DNA from: Bradyrhizobium sp. Rc3b
GTDB lineage: Bacteria > Pseudomonadota > Alphaproteobacteria > Rhizobiales > Xanthobacteraceae
Assembly: GCF_900114915.1 (NCBI RefSeq)
Contig: NZ_FOUS01000004.1
Span: 489,034-553,033 of the forward strand
Direction of reading: 5' to 3'
DNA: 64,000 nt
The position numbers and the translations under genes were made by a program. Position 1 is the first letter of the stretch; each line of letters begins with the position of its first letter. The notes under the pieces were generated by a model. It was not told the origin of the DNA, ran no database searches, and was given only the letters and a program-made list of their open reading frames with translations. This document shows positions 61,531-64,000 of the stretch, piece after piece.

Positions 61531-62508
61531 CTACTGCTTCTCGATCTTCGCGTTCGTGATCAGCTTCTCCCACAGCACGAGTTGTTCGTTCACGAACGTG
61601 CCGAGCTGCTCCGGCGTGCCCGAGAACGCGTCCATGCCGAGCGTGGCGAGCTGGGCCTTGATCTCCGGCTTCTCGACGATCTTCCGGATCTCGGCGTTGA
61701 GCCGGGTCACGATCTCCTTCGGCATGCCGGCGGGGCCGAAATAGCCCTGCCAGGACGAGATGTCGAAATCAGGCACGCCGGCCTCCTGCATCGAGGGCAG
61801 ATTCGGCACCAGCGGCGAGCGGTCCTTGGTGGTGACGGCAAGCGCGCGCAGCGCGTTGCCGTTGACGTGGGGAAGGCCGGTCAGGATGTCGACGAACATC
61901 ATCGAGACGCGGCCGCCCATGACGTCGTTGAGCGCCGGCGGCGAGCTCTTGTAGGGCACATGCAGCAGATCGAGCCCGGCATTGTGCGCAAAGGTCGCAC
62001 CCGAGACGATCGCGGAGGACGATCCCGAGGCGTAGCTCAGCTTGCCCGGATTGGCCTTGCCGTAGGCGACCAGCTCGCCGACGGTCTTGGCCGGCACTTC
62101 CGGATTGACGACCAGCATGAAGGGCAGGTCGCCGGTGCGCGCGATCGGCGTGAAGTCCTTGACCGGATCGTAGGTGAGGTTCTTGAGCAGATAGGGATTG
62201 GCGGAATGCGTGGTGTTGGTCGTCACCAGCAGCGTGTAGCCGTCGGGGGCGGCCTTCGCGACATAGCTTGCGGCGAGCATGCCGTTGGCGCCCGCCTTGT
62301 TCTCGATCACGATGCCGACGCCGAGCGCCTGCGACAGATGCTGCGAGATCAGCCGTGTCGTCGTGTCAGTGCCGCTGCCGGCCGCGAACGGCAAAACCAG
62401 CGTGATGTTGCGGCTCGGATAATTGTCGGCCTGGGCCGTGGATGCGGCGGCGAGGCACAATGCGGCCGCTCCGGCGGCACGCAGGTTTCGAATCAGCCCT
62501 GAAAGCAT
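61531..62508 (-). CDS. TctC/Bug-family periplasmic binding protein
   Basis: A 325-residue protein of the tripartite tricarboxylate transporter receptor family. Signal peptide ends TAQADNYP; then ITLVLPFAAGSGTDTTTRL and KAGANGMLAASYVAKAAPDG, both typical. The TctA/TctB membrane genes are absent here, which is common for this abundant family. Ligand is probably a carboxylate, exact identity unknown. Confidence 0.92.
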   Translation of the reverse strand: MLSGLIRNLRAAGAAALCLAAASTAQADNYPSRNITLVLPFAAGSGTDTTTRLISQHLSQALGVGIVIENKAGANGMLAASYVAKAAPDGYTLLVTTNTTHSANPYLLKNLTYDPVKDFTPIARTGDLPFMLVVNPEVPAKTVGELVAYGKANPGKLSYASGSSSAIVSGATFAHNAGLDLLHVPYKSSPPALNDVMGGRVSMMFVDILTGLPHVNGNALRALAVTTKDRSPLVPNLPSMQEAGVPDFDISSWQGYFGPAGMPKEIVTRLNAEIRKIVEKPEIKAQLATLGMDAFSGTPEQLGTFVNEQLVLWEKLITNAKIEKQ

Positions 62509-62605
62509 GTTTGAACGTTCCCTCTTTTTGGTTGGCGGGGAACCTAGCGCCTCCTCGTCGAAATCGGAAGGCGCGAGTTTGTCGCCTTGTCTCCGCGTCG
62601 CGGAA

Positions 62606-63541
62606 TTACTTCACCGCGGAGCCCTGGCGTGAGGCGATCACGACGCCGGCGAGCACCAGCGCGTAGCCGATCAGGTGGAACGGCTGCAGCTTTTCGCCGA
62701 GCAGCAGGATCGCCATCGCCGAGCCGAACACCGGCACCAGATGGAAGAACGGCGCGGCCCGATTCGGGCCGATCAGCGCGACGCCGCGGTTGAAGAAGAG
62801 ATAGGCCAGCGTCGAGGGAAAGATCAGGATGTAGCCCAGCGTCGCCAGCGTCGTTCCGTCGAATTGCAGCACGCGGCCGCTTGCCGCCTCCCAGATCGCG
62901 GTCGGCAGCAGCATCGTCGCGCCGCAGCAGGTGGTGAAGGACAGGAAGGACAGCTGGTGGATCTTGGGCCGGCGCCGGATGAAGGCCGAGTAGATCCCGA
63001 ACGCCACCAGCGAGGAGGCGAACATGATGTCGCCCCTGTTGAAGCTGATGCTCGCGAGCGCGGCGAGATCGCCGCGCAGAATGATGATCAGCACGCCGAG
63101 AAGCGAGATCGCGATGCCGGCGAATTGCCCACCCGTCAGCCGCACGCCGAACAGCACCAGCGACCACAGCGCCACGAACAGGGGACCTGCCGACTGGATC
63201 AGCAGCGCGTTCAGCGCCTCCGTGTATTGCATCGCCCAGTACGAGATCGCGTTGTTGAAGGCGAAGCCCACCAGCGACAGGAACAGCATCAGCGGCAGGC
63301 TGTTGCGCAAGTCGGGCCAGTCGCGCTTCAGATGCGGCCAGGCGAACGGCAACAGGATCAGGAAAACGCCGAACCAGCGGATCGTGGTCACCGTCAGCGG
63401 CGGCACATGCGCGCCGACATGACGCGCCAGCACGATGTTGCCGGCCCAGAACAGCGAGCTCAGGCTGAGCAACAGATAAGGCTGGTTGTTGAGCCAACTG
63501 GCCGGATTGGCGGTCTTTGGCGCGGGCGGAGCAATCGTCAT
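62606..63541 (-). CDS. EamA/DMT-family transporter
   Basis: A 311-residue membrane protein with ten predicted segments forming two EamA repeats (LFWAGNIVLARHVGAHVPPL in the first, LGYILIFPSTLAYLFFNRGV in the second). DMT exporters move amino acids, nucleotides or drugs; the substrate is not clear. The ATG at 63541 is the natural start of MTIAPPAPK; a longer frame lacks support. Confidence 0.85.
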   Translation of the reverse strand: MTIAPPAPKTANPASWLNNQPYLLLSLSSLFWAGNIVLARHVGAHVPPLTVTTIRWFGVFLILLPFAWPHLKRDWPDLRNSLPLMLFLSLVGFAFNNAISYWAMQYTEALNALLIQSAGPLFVALWSLVLFGVRLTGGQFAGIAISLLGVLIIILRGDLAALASISFNRGDIMFASSLVAFGIYSAFIRRRPKIHQLSFLSFTTCCGATMLLPTAIWEAASGRVLQFDGTTLATLGYILIFPSTLAYLFFNRGVALIGPNRAAPFFHLVPVFGSAMAILLLGEKLQPFHLIGYALVLAGVVIASRQGSAVK

Positions 63542-63670
63542 TGGCGTTGGACGAAAGCTTGCGCCGGATTGCCGTCGCCGCACAAGCCACGCGGCCGCAA
63601 TGCTACAATGCAGGCAAACCCTGAGGAGCGCCTTTGGCGGTTAATATGTTGAACATCGCTGGCGCGCGTC

Positions 63671-63731
63671 TCCCCCTCTCCCCCTGTGGGGGAGGGTGGC
63701 TCGCCGCGAAGCGGCGAGACGGGTGAGGGGT
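63671..63731. repeat. Intergenic palindromic repeat (CCCCTCTCCCC type)
   Basis: TCCCCCTCTCCCCCTGTGGG then GAGGGTGGCTCGCCGCGAAG and GCGGCGAGACGGGTGAGG. A common genome-wide repeat in this genus, from memory. Confidence 0.6.
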
Positions 63732-63771
63732 CTCTTTCCGCGAGTCCAATTCTCATTTGAGTGCGCGGATG

Positions 63772-63814
63772 CAACCCCTCATCCGGCGCTTCGCGCCACC
63801 TTCTCCCGCAAGGG
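63772..63814. repeat. Truncated intergenic repeat cut by the insertion sequence
   Basis: CAACCCCTCATCCGGCGC then TTCGCGCCACCTTCTCCCGC and AAGGG. The version I remember continues with GAGAAGG; here it changes to CCTGTTGCG. Confidence 0.55.
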
Positions 63815-64000
63815 GCCTGTTGCGTAATCCGCCAGTTGTGATTCCCTAGGGCAAAGCCTTGGGGGAATGACGATGGCGGTGAAGCGGACAGGACAGCCGA
63901 GCTTTGTGGAAGCGCTGATGCCGAAGGGCGCCGGCGCCAATGCGGCGCTGGATCGGTTGGCTGGCCTGGTCAAGTGGTACCGGTTCGAGAAGCTGATCGG
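63815..64000 (+). mobile_element. Left end of an IS5-like insertion sequence (continues past window)
   Basis: The sequence after the truncated repeat starts near GGCCTGTTGCGTAATCC and leads 50-60 bases later to a transposase start. The right end and any target duplication lie outside the window, so family assignment rests on the first residues of the transposase. Confidence 0.55.
63873..64000 (+). CDS. Transposase, N-terminal part (cut by window edge)
   Basis: The frame MAVKRTGQPSFVEALMPKGA continues with a leucine-rich helix and LVKWYRFEKLI to the window end. These residues match, from memory, the N terminus of IS5-family transposases of rhizobia. An earlier ATG at 63867 exists in the same frame; GGGGG about 7 bases upstream favours 63873. 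The catalytic DDE residues are outside the window. Confidence 0.65.
   Translation, partial: MAVKRTGQPSFVEALMPKGAGANAALDRLAGLVKWYRFEKLI

Larger units (their letters stand above)
63542..63872. other. Repeat-rich gap before the insertion sequence
   Basis: Two repeat-like parts (63671-63731 and 63772-63814) followed by the left end of an insertion sequence. No gene was seen. Confidence 0.6.

Noticed and set aside
63779..63973. Minus-strand frame over the insertion-sequence left end
   Set aside because: Antisense to the transposase start, no family features.

Overview
The window looks like chromosome from a Bradyrhizobium-type alphaproteobacterium (Nitrobacteraceae). Evidence: high GC with strong third-position GC bias; protein sequences typical of that genus; several intergenic palindromic repeats of the kind scattered through Bradyrhizobium genomes; and a nirV-nirK / hemN / nnrR / nnrS block close to an hmu haem-uptake locus, an arrangement I recall from B. 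diazoefficiens USDA 110 (recollection, not a search). No rRNA, tRNA, CRISPR array or prophage was seen. The right edge enters an insertion sequence.

Layout. 1-4.9 kb: end of an alpha/beta hydrolase, two cation/proton antiporters, a small cupin, a Pro/Ala-rich membrane-anchored protein and a TPR lipoprotein. 5.1-8.1 kb: rpsU, aquaporin, purEK. 8.2-10.3 kb: a diguanylate cyclase and four small proteins, two of them of the YdcH/DUF465 type. 10.4-16.1 kb: an LhgO-like oxidoreductase, a large PAS-GGDEF-EAL protein preceded by a translationally coupled 37-codon ORF, and GlpD. 16.1-19.0 kb: PotA/H/I-type ABC ATPase and permeases without a binding protein. 19.0-21.8 kb: four uncharacterised secreted or membrane proteins. 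21.9-25.1 kb: a sugar-type ABC importer without ATPase. 25.5-29.2 kb: LysR regulator, PrpF/GalD-like isomerase, DctA-type carrier. 29.3-33.5 kb: AsmA protein, 3-oxoacid CoA-transferase, GNAT acetyltransferase.

33.6-41 kb is a denitrification module: nirV, nirK, a PCu(A)C-type copper protein fused to a second domain, a 66-residue membrane protein, hemN, a DUF1858-like protein, a Crp/Fnr regulator (nnrR) and nnrS. Five TTG-N8-CAA sites lie in its promoters, so most units are probably controlled by FixK/NnrR under low oxygen and nitric oxide. The genes fit together: NirK makes NO, the copper protein may metallate it, HemN makes haem precursors without oxygen, NnrR senses the state and NnrS relieves NO stress.

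41-44.7 kb: an AraC regulator, a FixJ-like regulator with a non-canonical receiver, and a DUF4139 protein. 44.8-53.5 kb: a complete haem-iron system (HmuV/U/T, HmuP, TonB-dependent receptor, IsdG-type haem monooxygenase, HutX-type protein, ExbB/ExbD/TonB). 53.5-59.4 kb: a phytase-like secreted protein, a second sugar-type ABC importer without ATPase and a 2-hydroxyacid dehydrogenase. 59.7-63.5 kb: a chemoreceptor, a TctC/Bug binding protein and an EamA transporter. 63.6-64 kb: repeats interrupted by the left end of an IS5-like element.

I found no clearly new multi-gene system. The observations most worth following are the copper-protein fusion and small proteins inside the NirK regulon, the receiver whose phospho-acceptor Asp is replaced, and the coupled small ORF before the PAS-GGDEF-EAL gene.
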